This document shows, piece after piece, positions 23,236 through 31,773 of a DNA stretch of 43,107 nt. The notes below the pieces were generated by a model. It searched no databases. It was not told the DNA's origin and saw only the letters and a list, made by a program, of their open reading frames with translations. The translations under genes were made by a program, and so were the position numbers. Each line of letters begins with the position of its first letter. Position 1 is the stretch's first letter. Source of the stretch: a virus; IMG/VR virus record IMGVR_UViG_3300037234_000278, positions 1-43,107 of that record, one strand, 5' to 3'.

Positions 23236-24407
23236 TAGGTCTTCTTCTTCTTCTTTTTCTTTTTCTCTTGAACTACACTACCTGGATCTGAAGCATAAGT
23301 GCTCGGATCGGATAGGCTTAAGGTTGTAGACCTACCACCCTCTGTGAGGTCGAAACTAAGTCCAGTTATCATTAATCTCTCGTCTAGATTCCATCTATCT
23401 ACAACCAAATTTACATTCGTGTTCAGTGAAAATGGCAGCCTTGCGCTCGACTCAGAGCCTAGGTTATCAAACCAACCTGGAACAGTTGCTGTATAATTCT
23501 GCGATCTTCCGTTCCGTACTTGGGCTTCCCAATTCGCTCTAGTTTGCAATACGTCCTTCTTAGCGTTGGACTCTATTTGAAAATTTAGAGGGCGGTAGCG
23601 ATAAATGTTATCATCTCTGGCCGATGCATTAGCAGTTGTATTGTCGGGCCCCCAGCCTTTTCCGCCAGATGGTACTTGGCCATAGCAAGTGTATTCGTGA
23701 TACAAGCTATCCCATGTCTTATTCTTTGAAACTCCATATACATTCCTTCCAACTTCTAAAGTTGCTGCTCTAGGGTAATCAATCCTAGCTGTGTCTAGGA
23801 CTAAATTGCCCCAATTATCGGTTAATGCTATCACGCCTCTTGCGCGACAGGCACGTTCTATAGTTGCAAATGCTGTCTCACCTGAATTGATGGTGAAAGA
23901 GTTGAAAGGTTTCTCATACAATTCAGTAGGGCGTGGCCCGTATTCTGCAACACTAAAAGCCTTAAAATCTACTGCCGTTCCTGTGACAAATATATCAAAC
24001 GGTTTACAAATATCCTTAGCTATCCTTTCTAGTGTGGAATTACTCCACGAGCTGGAAGGCACAATAGCTGAACATTGTACTAGGTCGATGGTCTTATCTT
24101 TAACATCAATACTTATAGTTCGGCCTGAGTTGCCGATGCTGTCCGACACACCCATGATGTACCCAACCATTAAATGCTGACCTTCATATCTCTGGTCAGG
24201 GGAGTCGGCGTAGATGATCACCTCAGCCGATTCACTAAGTAATTCTAGTTCAGGAATATCGTCAGCAACAGCTAGAGTTAACTGAGCCGAACCGATAACA
24301 TTGCCCATACTTCTGGAGATCTTAACCGTCTTCCAGTTCTTGAAGATGTAGCCGTCAACCTCGACAACTATCTCGCTGTCGTCTGGGAAGAAATCTACTC
24401 TCATCAT
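23235..24407 (-). CDS. Baseplate hub protein (Mu gpP / gp44 family)
   Basis: A 390-residue hub. The opening (VEVDGYIFKNWKTVKISRSM) is the family signature, followed by a domain similar to the T4 gp27/VgrG hub core. The C-terminus is a run of Lys (EKKKKKKKKT) encoded by an A-rich tract, which is unusual and might aid DNA or membrane contact or be a slippage-prone tract. It is coupled to the preceding gene by ATGA. Confidence 0.86.
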   Translation of the reverse strand: MMRVDFFPDDSEIVVEVDGYIFKNWKTVKISRSMGNVIGSAQLTLAVADDIPELELLSESAEVIIYADSPDQRYEGQHLMVGYIMGVSDSIGNSGRTISIDVKDKTIDLVQCSAIVPSSSWSNSTLERIAKDICKPFDIFVTGTAVDFKAFSVAEYGPRPTELYEKPFNSFTINSGETAFATIERACRARGVIALTDNWGNLVLDTARIDYPRAATLEVGRNVYGVSKNKTWDSLYHEYTCYGQVPSGGKGWGPDNTTANASARDDNIYRYRPLNFQIESNAKKDVLQTRANWEAQVRNGRSQNYTATVPGWFDNLGSESSARLPFSLNTNVNLVVDRWNLDERLMITGLSFDLTEGGRSTTLSLSDPSTYASDPGSVVQEKKKKKKKKT

Positions 24408-25588
24408 AATACAACCCTCAGAGGAGTGGATGTGTTTAGGAACCCAGGCTGGCTTAAATTGTTGGCCACAATGATGTTCTCTTCGTCGTCAATGTTTCCA
24501 TATACGTCATAACAGAAGGATAAAGTATTAGTGTTTGCTAAAGGTAGTATGTTTCTCTGAGACGAAAGCTTTCTAGTCGTGTAGTCAAGATAGTCAGTGG
24601 TGGCACTTCTAGCGTCTGCAACTGCCGATAGTGTTTCAACTGAGGCTCCGCTTTGGCCTTCCATACTATCTAGCATGGCGATCATCTGCTCTTTAACTTT
24701 GTCTACTTCACCATAAGTGACGAATGTTAAACTCTGAACCAAGCCTACAGCAGAAGCTACTGCAACTTGAGCCGAGAAGTTAGCATGTGCTACGGCTAAA
24801 CTGTTCTTAGGGTTCGTAGTTAGACGAGCAAGTTCTTGAAGTTCATCGAACATACCAAAAACTACGGCATTCCTGTATGACCATGCTCTCTCAGGGACCG
24901 TACCAAAATCAGTAAGGTTTATAACCGAGGCAATTAGATCCTCGATGTTGTAGGCTATTGATATTCCCTTGCCTATCGTGTTGTAAAGTTCCCGCTTGAA
25001 TTCTTCCTGAGCAGCCACAACCTTCTTGACGTCACGAATCTTCTCAATCCCTTCCTCAACTGTGGCGTTGAACCGCTTCATAGCTAGGGCTGGTTTACGT
25101 GCTTGATCGTAGGCTGTCTTATATGTCGCTATCGCTGCTTCATTTAAACTTGCTTTGGCTGAGGAGGTCTCATTACGTGGAACCTTACGCTCAACAATTA
25201 CCTTACGGCCCGTTCCTTCTTCCACCATAGTTACGGTGAAGTTTACCATGTTACCAGTGACAGTACTTTCGGTCACGCTGAAGGTGGTTACACGGGCTTC
25301 AAACTCACCACGATACGGGTGGTGAAATACTCCAACACCTTTAGTTTCAAAAGCCTTAATCAGTTTCTCTCGGAGTGTGAAATAGTCATCACCTCCGACT
25401 TTACTAACCACGTAACCTGCAATAGTCCAGGATCTTAAAGCACGGCCTACATCTTCATTAACTACCCCGTCTTTCTCAGGGAGTAGATGTGAGTTTACAC
25501 GACGACCACCACTATCGGTAACAGTTGTGTATGAAAATTCTACCCCGCGATACGAGGCATTTATTACTTTGTCTGTCCAATTAGCCAT
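24404..25588 (-). CDS. DNA circulation / tail protein N (Mu gp43 family)
   Basis: A 394-residue protein. The N-terminal 125 residues match the DNA circularisation N family (ASYRGVEFSYTTVTDSGGRR, then FHHPYRGEFEARVTTFSVTE near 88-107). In Mu, gpN is a tail protein that interacts with the hub. The remainder is helical. The order tape measure, N, P, gp45 is the same as in Mu. Confidence 0.86.
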   Translation of the reverse strand: MANWTDKVINASYRGVEFSYTTVTDSGGRRVNSHLLPEKDGVVNEDVGRALRSWTIAGYVVSKVGGDDYFTLREKLIKAFETKGVGVFHHPYRGEFEARVTTFSVTESTVTGNMVNFTVTMVEEGTGRKVIVERKVPRNETSSAKASLNEAAIATYKTAYDQARKPALAMKRFNATVEEGIEKIRDVKKVVAAQEEFKRELYNTIGKGISIAYNIEDLIASVINLTDFGTVPERAWSYRNAVVFGMFDELQELARLTTNPKNSLAVAHANFSAQVAVASAVGLVQSLTFVTYGEVDKVKEQMIAMLDSMEGQSGASVETLSAVADARSATTDYLDYTTRKLSSQRNILPLANTNTLSFCYDVYGNIDDEENIIVANNLSQPGFLNTSTPLRVVL

Positions 25589-25591
25589 AAA

Positions 25592-27535
25592 TTACATTCC
25601 TTGATAGCCCGTAGCCATATTACTCCCGCCGGGTATAGCTACTGCCACTTCTTGATCATACATACTCACCAATACTCGCTTATCTTCCACGACAACATTT
25701 AGTGAAGGCAGATTGGCTATTGCGTCATTTGCCCCGGAACCAATACCACCGGCTAGTTGCTCAGGAGTTTGAACTGCTGCAGTCATTCCGCCTAACTCAG
25801 CTTGTCTCTTTGCATCCAATGCAGGATTAACCACATCTAGTATGTTCTTTTGCTGGTCTTTAAAGAAAGGATTGTTTGTAGTTCCCGAGAACCCCATCAT
25901 CGCTTTAGCCTTCTCGCGATCCTCTCTAGTGCCACTAGCTGAGAAGAACTTCTTAAAGAGTTCAGGCTCTGATTGGATCAAACCCTTAGCTGACTCAGTA
26001 AGACCGCCTTGAGCTGTGGTCCATTGTTCACTCATCTTGGCGTTATTTTCGTTATTAGCTGCGCCCTGAAATATGTCACTAACTAGACCATATGCTGCAT
26101 ACAGTGCAGTAAATGCTGAAACCATCCCTAGTACGGCAGCAGATATAGCAGCTATGCTTGCAGCTATAGCCCCACCAGCAAATGCCGATAATGCCGCACC
26201 TATGTCTAGAAGTGTAACACCTACTGCAGTACCTATCCATGTAGTACTTAGGAATGCAAGAGCACTAGCAAATCCTGTTATGGCTATTGTTGCCTGACCT
26301 AAAATTATAGCCAATGGTCCCAAGGCAGCCAGAGCTATGGCCAAACCTGTGAACATCTTTAGGGTTGTAGGGGATACTTGGTTGATTTCCCGCATAGTAT
26401 TTGTAAGACTACGCATAATAGCACCGACATCTTTAATTATACCTGAGTCGCCTAGTTCCTGACCCATACCTTGAAAGGCCGAGACGAGGTTATCCACGTC
26501 ACCTTTAATTCCCTGCTGCTGCACGTCCATCATCTTCTTAAGGGAGGCTCGGTCAGCACGATTAATATCATCCATCAAAGCTACGAAGGACATTTTAGGG
26601 TCATTGAGGGCATCAGCCAATACTAATGCGCCTGGACCTGCTCTCATTCCGAATATATCTTTAAATGCTGTAAGGGCTTTCTTAGTTCCTTTACCTTCCA
26701 ATGAAGCAAACAGGTCGTTCATTATTTCGGTAAGTGGTCGCATGTTACCGGCCATGTCTGCTGTGGTAATCCCTAAAGATTTTAGTCTCTTCTCAGCAGC
26801 TTTAGGTTCGGCTGCTAGTCGAGCGAACATATTCGTAAGGGCTGTCGCACCTTTAGATCCTTGAATACCCGCATTACCTAAGAGTCCAGTATAAAGGGCT
26901 GTCTCCTTAAGTGTCGCACCGTAAGCCTTGGCCATAGGTGCTGTCTTTTCAAAAGTCTTGGCAATCTGCTGTAGTGACACGTTGGACTTAGCTGCTGTCA
27001 TAGCCAAAACACCTGCAATATCTGCAGCGTCTTTAGTTTCTAATCCGAAACCACGTATAATATTTGATAACCAGTCTGCGGTAGATCCCAGATCACTAGA
27101 TGTGGCTGCTGCCAACTGTAGTGTAGGTTCAATAGACTGGAAAATTTCATCCGTATCGAAACCTGCTTGAGCTAGGAATCCCATACCTTCAGCGATAGCC
27201 GTGTGGGAGAAGGGGTTAATTGCACCCAAATCCTTAGCTTGCTGTCGAAGTTGAGCAATTGACGTACCTGCAACGGTAGACTTAGCTTCAACTTGATTTA
27301 TAAATTTTTGGAAACCATAACCCTGCCGAACGATGGCGGCTATCCCTATGGATACTGGAAGGGTTACGTTTCTAGTTAAGGCTTGCCCTGACTTCTTAGC
27401 ACGTTGGGCATTCTTATTTGCGAGAGAGTTTAAGGTCTTACTATTGGCGTTGGCGGCAGATACAGATCTTCCAAATACTTTAGAGAAGCGGTCCACACCT
27501 AAAATTGGTACAGAGATCGCAGATAAATTCATCAT
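25592..27535 (-). CDS. Tail tape measure protein
   Basis: A 647-residue protein. Residues of about 95-260 match the TP901-type tape-measure domain (AEGMGFLAQAGFD, GVLAMTAAKSNVSLQQIAKT, GIQGSKGATALTNMF). Two to three hydrophobic helices follow at about 390-490, used to cross the host membrane during injection. Its length sets the tail length; at about 1.5 angstrom per residue it would imply a tail of roughly 100 nm (inference). Its ATG overlaps the stop of the frameshift extension. Confidence 0.92.
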   Translation of the reverse strand: MMNLSAISVPILGVDRFSKVFGRSVSAANANSKTLNSLANKNAQRAKKSGQALTRNVTLPVSIGIAAIVRQGYGFQKFINQVEAKSTVAGTSIAQLRQQAKDLGAINPFSHTAIAEGMGFLAQAGFDTDEIFQSIEPTLQLAAATSSDLGSTADWLSNIIRGFGLETKDAADIAGVLAMTAAKSNVSLQQIAKTFEKTAPMAKAYGATLKETALYTGLLGNAGIQGSKGATALTNMFARLAAEPKAAEKRLKSLGITTADMAGNMRPLTEIMNDLFASLEGKGTKKALTAFKDIFGMRAGPGALVLADALNDPKMSFVALMDDINRADRASLKKMMDVQQQGIKGDVDNLVSAFQGMGQELGDSGIIKDVGAIMRSLTNTMREINQVSPTTLKMFTGLAIALAALGPLAIILGQATIAITGFASALAFLSTTWIGTAVGVTLLDIGAALSAFAGGAIAASIAAISAAVLGMVSAFTALYAAYGLVSDIFQGAANNENNAKMSEQWTTAQGGLTESAKGLIQSEPELFKKFFSASGTREDREKAKAMMGFSGTTNNPFFKDQQKNILDVVNPALDAKRQAELGGMTAAVQTPEQLAGGIGSGANDAIANLPSLNVVVEDKRVLVSMYDQEVAVAIPGGSNMATGYQGM

Positions 27536-27687
27536 TTGGTGTATCCTTTGAGCTTCATTGCTCGGTTTCCCGCCTTAGTCCATCTAGTAAGCTCCTGTGC
27601 GTCTAAACTGTCGAGTACTTCTGGAGACCACCCGTAGGCAACCGCCAGAAGTTCTTGCATTAATTCCCAGTTTGACGGCCATTGGAC
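27532..27687 (-). CDS. GpE-like extension of the tail chaperone, reached by -1 frameshift
   Basis: The frame has 51 codons from GTC 27687 to TGA 27532 and no start of its own other than an internal ATG (27660 region). The product includes MQELLAVAYGWSPEVLDSLD and QELTRWTKAGNRAMKL, the pattern of P2 gpE/E' (hydrophobic-W-P-L-LD-LEL-W-A). It continues directly, in the -1 frame, from the chaperone gene across the slippery site. The fusion would be about 161 residues. Confidence 0.75.
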   Translation of the reverse strand, partial: VQWPSNWELMQELLAVAYGWSPEVLDSLDAQELTRWTKAGNRAMKLKGYTK

Positions 27688-28016
27688 AAAAAATGCAGAC
27701 AAAGACCCTGAGCGTTGAAGAAGTCAATCGAACTCAAAGAGTCGATCATTGCTACGGGTAGTCCAGTCATACCAGCAAGTAAGTCGATATAGACGTCCAT
27801 GCTTATACTGTTTCCACCACTGGACACTTCGTTAATGAAATTGATGGGCATTTTACGCATCATTCTAGCGTTAGGGTAATGGACAAATTCCAATACCGAT
27901 TTTAGTACTGTTCCGTCTTTACCCCGCATAGGATCTGTAAGTTCCATCTCGTAAGGCATTGTTACGCCTTCTAGTGGATTTGCTACTACTTCTTCTTCGT
28001 TTACTTCTTCACTCAT
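27660..28016 (-). CDS. Tail assembly chaperone (Mu gp41 / P2 E-like)
   Basis: A 118-residue protein that chaperones the tape measure during tail assembly. The core (YEMELTDPMRGKDGTVLKSV then MIDSLSSIDFFNAQGL) matches the Mu gp41 / phage tail assembly chaperone family. It has a T_TTT_TTG slippery sequence at codons 108-110 and ends 9 codons later if no slip occurs. It lies between tail tube and tape measure, the universal location for such genes. Confidence 0.87.
   Translation of the reverse strand: MSEEVNEEEVVANPLEGVTMPYEMELTDPMRGKDGTVLKSVLEFVHYPNARMMRKMPINFINEVSSGGNSISMDVYIDLLAGMTGLPVAMIDSLSSIDFFNAQGLCLHFLSNGRQTGN
27687..27693 (-). other. Programmed -1 ribosomal frameshift site (T TTT TTG)
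   Basis: The zero-frame codons are CAT TTT TTG. Slipping back one base reads TTT TTT GTC and enters the GpE-like frame, which is open for 51 codons. The heptamer fits the X XXY YYZ rule with a slip-prone TTT/TTG pair and is followed by GC-rich sequence that might fold. Confidence 0.8.
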
Positions 28017-28049
28017 AATTGTTGTTCCTTGTTTGTTATTAATAAATAA

Positions 28050-28068
28050 CCCCTCCGTTATAGAGGGG
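28050..28068 (-). terminator. Hairpin between tail tube and chaperone genes
   Basis: CCCCTC and GAGGGG pair over 6 bp with a 7-nt loop, followed on the minus strand by TTATTTATT. It is likely a partial terminator or mRNA stabiliser that keeps sheath and tube expression higher than that of downstream tail genes. Confidence 0.55.
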
Positions 28069-28096
28069 CGTATTTAATTTGAAATGGTTGTGTTGC

Positions 28097-28465
28097 TTAC
28101 TGAGCTACGTAGTCACCATAAGTGCCTTCAAACTCAAGAGCCATAACACCCTCGCCAGTTGAATACTCTCCATCACCACTGTAGTCTGAACCGTCAAGAA
28201 TGAAGATACGTCCGTCAGGAAGTACCGCAGTAACTTGAGCGTCTACGATGTTTAGGATGTCATTCTCTGGGTCAATGTCTGGAGTGATACGAACTGAACA
28301 CTTAATATAAGGAGCTGTCCACTCCTCCTTAGTGCCCTGGACTTCTCCGCCAGTTCCTAGTAATTTTGTACGTGTCGCGGTATTAGCTCGGCAAGTAACA
28401 TCCCCCTCGATGGGATATTTTCTTCCGTTAACTGAGACCTCTGCACTGCCTGCAATAGTTGACAT
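28097..28465 (-). CDS. Tail tube protein (Mu gpM family)
   Basis: A 122-residue protein matching the family: the start (AGSAEVSVNGRKYPIEGDVT), KCSVRITPDID near 53-63 and a Gly-rich end. It builds the inner tail tube. It overlaps the sheath gene by 1 nt and is followed by a hairpin. Confidence 0.88.
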   Translation of the reverse strand: MSTIAGSAEVSVNGRKYPIEGDVTCRANTATRTKLLGTGGEVQGTKEEWTAPYIKCSVRITPDIDPENDILNIVDAQVTAVLPDGRIFILDGSDYSGDGEYSTGEGVMALEFEGTYGDYVAQ

Positions 28466-29928
28466 TAGTTAACTCCTTCTAAAATGAATGCTAGATCTGC
28501 TGAACCTACGATGAACTGATTAACCAAGTCTGCAGGTAAGTACCATATTAGACGATTTGGATCTTCTGTAGATCGTATACACTTCACATCACGCTTGAAT
28601 TGTTCGATGTTCTCTAAGATTCCCTCGGATTCCAATCTACGGAACCAAGCAATCGCGAAAGCTTTACCCTTAACAGGTGAGATAGTCTGAGACAAAGATC
28701 GCACCTTAGCGGTATTAGTCATCAACTTAGCTCGTGGGTACTTCAATAGCACGTCTTGACGGAAAGTATATCGGGCATAAAGTAATTGCCACAATGTATT
28801 CTGCTGTCTGTAGGAAATATCATTTCCACCAGCGTCATTCTCTAAGTACATTGTAACTGTAGCTTCAGTCTGCACACCGTTGTTTTCAGTAAACGTAGAG
28901 ATACCGCCATTGGCTAACTCATTACGATCAGGTACGATGTCACGAACGTCTTCAGAAGCTAGAGTTAATTCTCCAGCAAGTTTCATTCGGTGAAATGGTA
29001 CAGCAACGTCAGTGTTAAGAACACTTTGGATTGTCGCCCCGGCAACTGCTGCGGCACGTTTGCCGATAGTTCCTGGGATTGCGTTACAATCTAAGAGGTT
29101 AACAAATTGGTTGTTTCGCCCAGAATCAGCAGCGAAAGCAATCAAAGAAGCTTTATCACCACGGATACCTGTGAAGTAGAATGAATCTTTCATCACTAAA
29201 ACGTCTGCTTGAGCTGTAAGCCAAGTTTGGATTCCAGTTAGGAATGTTGCATCAGCGTATGGTCCTGAGATCACTTGATACCAGTTAGCCCCAATCGCGT
29301 CTGTAAAATCTGTAGAGGTTACGTCACCTGTTCCAGCAACGGTTACGGCTGCTCCACTAAGTCCTGCAGGGAATGCTTCGTTAGCATTGTAAGAAAAACG
29401 AACATCTGTATCGCCAGCTCCGACACCTAAGTTATTAGCTGTGAGCGTGAAGAACAAAGTGTCATCTGCGGCAGTTACTGCGGCATTAGAGTCAGCGTTC
29501 ACTAGAGCTACTAGAGCCTTAGAAACGGCATCTTCGTCGTCACCAACTGCAATAGGTGTAGCATATCGCTTACCGTCAACATACAAGGCCACTTCACCAG
29601 CTTTTGTAGCTGTTCCTGTGATAGTCACGGTAGTTACGGCAGCAGAACCTGCTGGGTCATCTACAAGGATAATGTCTAAAGGTACTGTATTTGAGTTGGC
29701 TATAAATGCTTCAACGTCACGGTAGATGGAAGCACCTGATCCAGCTAGTGTGATTACGTCGTTCAGCGAACTGATGGAATACACTTTCTCAGTGTCCGCC
29801 GTCCCTGCTGCAACTTTCTGCCCAACAATCAATGCTCGTGGGGGAAACTTTGCAGATCCCGATACCGCGATTGTGTTGTTGAATTCAACCCCTACGAATG
29901 GTAGGGATACGTTTGATGGTACGCCCAT
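28465..29928 (-). CDS. Tail sheath protein (Mu gpL family)
   Basis: A 487-residue protein close to Mu gpL (495 residues). It begins GVEFNNTIAVSGSAKFPPRA and contains an inserted Val/Thr-rich immunoglobulin-like domain at about 100-200. The conserved C-terminal sheath domain includes VRSLSQTISPVKGKAFAIAW (about 412-431). It forms the contractile sheath and establishes myovirus morphology. Confidence 0.92.
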   Translation of the reverse strand: MGVPSNVSLPFVGVEFNNTIAVSGSAKFPPRALIVGQKVAAGTADTEKVYSISSLNDVITLAGSGASIYRDVEAFIANSNTVPLDIILVDDPAGSAAVTTVTITGTATKAGEVALYVDGKRYATPIAVGDDEDAVSKALVALVNADSNAAVTAADDTLFFTLTANNLGVGAGDTDVRFSYNANEAFPAGLSGAAVTVAGTGDVTSTDFTDAIGANWYQVISGPYADATFLTGIQTWLTAQADVLVMKDSFYFTGIRGDKASLIAFAADSGRNNQFVNLLDCNAIPGTIGKRAAAVAGATIQSVLNTDVAVPFHRMKLAGELTLASEDVRDIVPDRNELANGGISTFTENNGVQTEATVTMYLENDAGGNDISYRQQNTLWQLLYARYTFRQDVLLKYPRAKLMTNTAKVRSLSQTISPVKGKAFAIAWFRRLESEGILENIEQFKRDVKCIRSTEDPNRLIWYLPADLVNQFIVGSADLAFILEGVN

Positions 29929-29974
29929 TATATTACTCCTTTATTGGTTCAAATATATAATTAGTTACTTCGGA

Positions 29975-30556
29975 TTACTCTAGTGTGCCCTCGGCCTCAC
30001 GTCGAATAACTTCCTGATCTTCTGGGTCTGTAAAATACGCTGTCCAGCCCGTCATATCGTCTAGTCTATAGTCAGGTATGCTGTTGTCCTCGTAAGGAAC
30101 CACAAATTTCAACACATAGCTGTACATTCTCTCCGTACCCTCATCTGAGTCGGTGGGGGTTGTGGATAAATATTGCACGCCAGTTGACAGTCCTTGAGCC
30201 CTACTTCCTTCTCGATCAAAGCCAGGAATACCGTACATTAGGAAGTTGTCATCTTTCAACATCTCCCTTAATTGCCACTTTAGGTCGTCCAACTGGTCAT
30301 TAGGGGCCAATTGTTCACTTTCTGACCCTTTAGTTACCGTAAAAGTCACGTTTAGGAATAGCTGAAGACTCTCACGCTCTTCCAGCATGCCTGTTCCTAC
30401 AGAGTCAAGTACTTCCTGAGCGAACTCCACAAAGGCACACGGAGTATTCTCCACTGAAACCTGCATGGATTGGTCCAGGTAAACTTCCTTAACGTCTTCC
30501 ATGTTCGTCTCGATCATAGCAGCAACGTAGTGTCGTATTTCTTTAGCGTAGTTCAA
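29975..30556 (-). CDS. Probable tail terminator / neck protein
   Basis: A 193-residue protein. Position just upstream of the sheath gene and content (PCAFVEFAQEVLDS, then LQLFLNVTFTVTKGSE) fit tail-completion proteins of the lambda gpU/Mu gp37 class. It has an acidic C-terminal extension. The assignment rests mainly on synteny. Confidence 0.7.
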   Translation of the reverse strand: MNYAKEIRHYVAAMIETNMEDVKEVYLDQSMQVSVENTPCAFVEFAQEVLDSVGTGMLEERESLQLFLNVTFTVTKGSESEQLAPNDQLDDLKWQLREMLKDDNFLMYGIPGFDREGSRAQGLSTGVQYLSTTPTDSDEGTERMYSYVLKFVVPYEDNSIPDYRLDDMTGWTAYFTDPEDQEVIRREAEGTLE

Positions 30557-30564
30557 TTACCCAC

Positions 30565-30984
30565 CTAAACCTTAAATTCTTTTAAATACACATGAGTGAT
30601 GCCGAAGCCGTCCTCTGTGTATGTGTCTACTGAGTATTTCTTACCCAGGACTATAATTGTGTCATCTTTACTAGGCTTTCTACGGAGCCTATATCCGTTC
30701 ATTGTCAGCTTCGGCATATGGGCCAAATAGCTGTTCCCCGAGCTTGCTGTTTCCATCACAATCGTGGGGTCATCAAAGTGTGCAGGATAGCTCACATATG
30801 AAGTCGAACCTGCATGTAGGTATGAAACATCCACAGAGAAGTCTTTGTTGTCCACTTGGAAGAACGTGTCATCCAGATCATCCTCTAGGATACCTAAAAA
30901 AACCCCCACGGTAGAAGTACGAATTACCACACTCCCAATAACGCCCGTGGGGGAAAGGAACAAAGGGTTAATAATCTGAGTCAA
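30565..30984 (-). CDS. Probable head-tail stopper protein (gpFII-like)
   Basis: A 139-residue protein of mostly beta strands ending DDTIIVLGKKYSVDTYTEDG, the pattern of head-closure proteins. The gene order capsid, accessory proteins, stopper, terminator, sheath supports the call. It is 8 nt from the terminator gene. Confidence 0.65.
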   Translation of the reverse strand: MTQIINPLFLSPTGVIGSVVIRTSTVGVFLGILEDDLDDTFFQVDNKDFSVDVSYLHAGSTSYVSYPAHFDDPTIVMETASSGNSYLAHMPKLTMNGYRLRRKPSKDDTIIVLGKKYSVDTYTEDGFGITHVYLKEFKV

Positions 30985-30985
30985 T

Positions 30986-31375
30986 TTAATATCCTAATAC
31001 TAGGGAGTTCTCCCATTCAACGATACTGTCACTTCCATCCGTAACATACGGGGTAAAATCTATTGCTGCGATAAGATAAGAGTTATCGTAGGTTGTTCCG
31101 GCTACTGAGATCACCAATGTGTCTGCATCTCTACCGGCTTCTGGATCTGTGAAGGCTGTGCTTGAAGCCTGTAATGCCGTACCGATCAGAGCCCTCCCGT
31201 CAAGGGTTGACTCTGCGATAATGGCGGACGCGGGGATTTCTGAAAGACTTTCATCGTTATCCAGATCATAAGTATACACGGAGGAATCAATGAGCATAAC
31301 GAGGAGCTGGTCATTCACCAAGTCGATGTTTCCACCCATTACCTTTTGCGTACCTTTTACATATTTCCCCGACAT
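30986..31375 (-). CDS. Hypothetical head/neck structural protein (129 residues)
   Basis: Beta-rich and acidic, with the opening MSGKYVKGTQKVMGGNIDL and a repeated Asp/Ser-rich core. It lies between the HhH accessory protein and the stopper with gaps of 1-3 nt. Genes of this type are often found in the neck region of phages; the exact role is unknown. Confidence 0.68.
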   Translation of the reverse strand: MSGKYVKGTQKVMGGNIDLVNDQLLVMLIDSSVYTYDLDNDESLSEIPASAIIAESTLDGRALIGTALQASSTAFTDPEAGRDADTLVISVAGTTYDNSYLIAAIDFTPYVTDGSDSIVEWENSLVLGY

Positions 31376-31378
31376 AAA

Positions 31379-31771
31379 TTAGTCCTCTACGATGAATTCT
31401 GCTGACTTGGCTAGGATAGCCTTGGCAGTTGCTTCACCGATCTTTGGTAATGCTACCAATTCAGATTTAGTTGCTTTCTGTACTTTTTCGATTGTGTCTA
31501 GTCCTGCTTCAATTAGCACGGCCTCGATGTCATCTTTAAGTTCTAATAGTTCCAAACCTTCAGCTTCCTCGATAGGGTCCGCTGGGTCAGGGATAATGTC
31601 AGCTTCGACCGCGTCTAGGTCATCTACCGATACTGTTCGTTCCACTAAGCCTTTAGAAAGAAGCTCCCCTAAAAGGGAAGCCTCCAACATAATGACTTTA
31701 CCAGGAACTATTTGCTCTCTATGCCAGCCGATTGTACGGAGGACACGAACTTCAATAGTTTCTTGGTTCAT
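31379..31771 (-). CDS. Capsid-adjacent protein with C-terminal helix-hairpin-helix
   Basis: A 130-residue protein. Residues 1-45 (VRVLRTIGWHREQIVPGKVI) resemble small head proteins placed after the capsid gene (gpFI-like location). The middle is acidic, and residues of about 85-125 (IEKVQKATKSELVALPKIGE then ATAKAIL) form a clear helix-hairpin-helix, a DNA-binding or protein-binding fold. It may assist packaging or head-tail joining. Confidence 0.75.
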   Translation of the reverse strand: MNQETIEVRVLRTIGWHREQIVPGKVIMLEASLLGELLSKGLVERTVSVDDLDAVEADIIPDPADPIEEAEGLELLELKDDIEAVLIEAGLDTIEKVQKATKSELVALPKIGEATAKAILAKSAEFIVED

Positions 31772-31773
31772 AA

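Noticed and set aside
17143-30556. Transposable Mu-like phage
   Set aside because: Only the tail genes are Mu-like. No transposase, MuB-like ATPase or Mor/repressor genes are seen.
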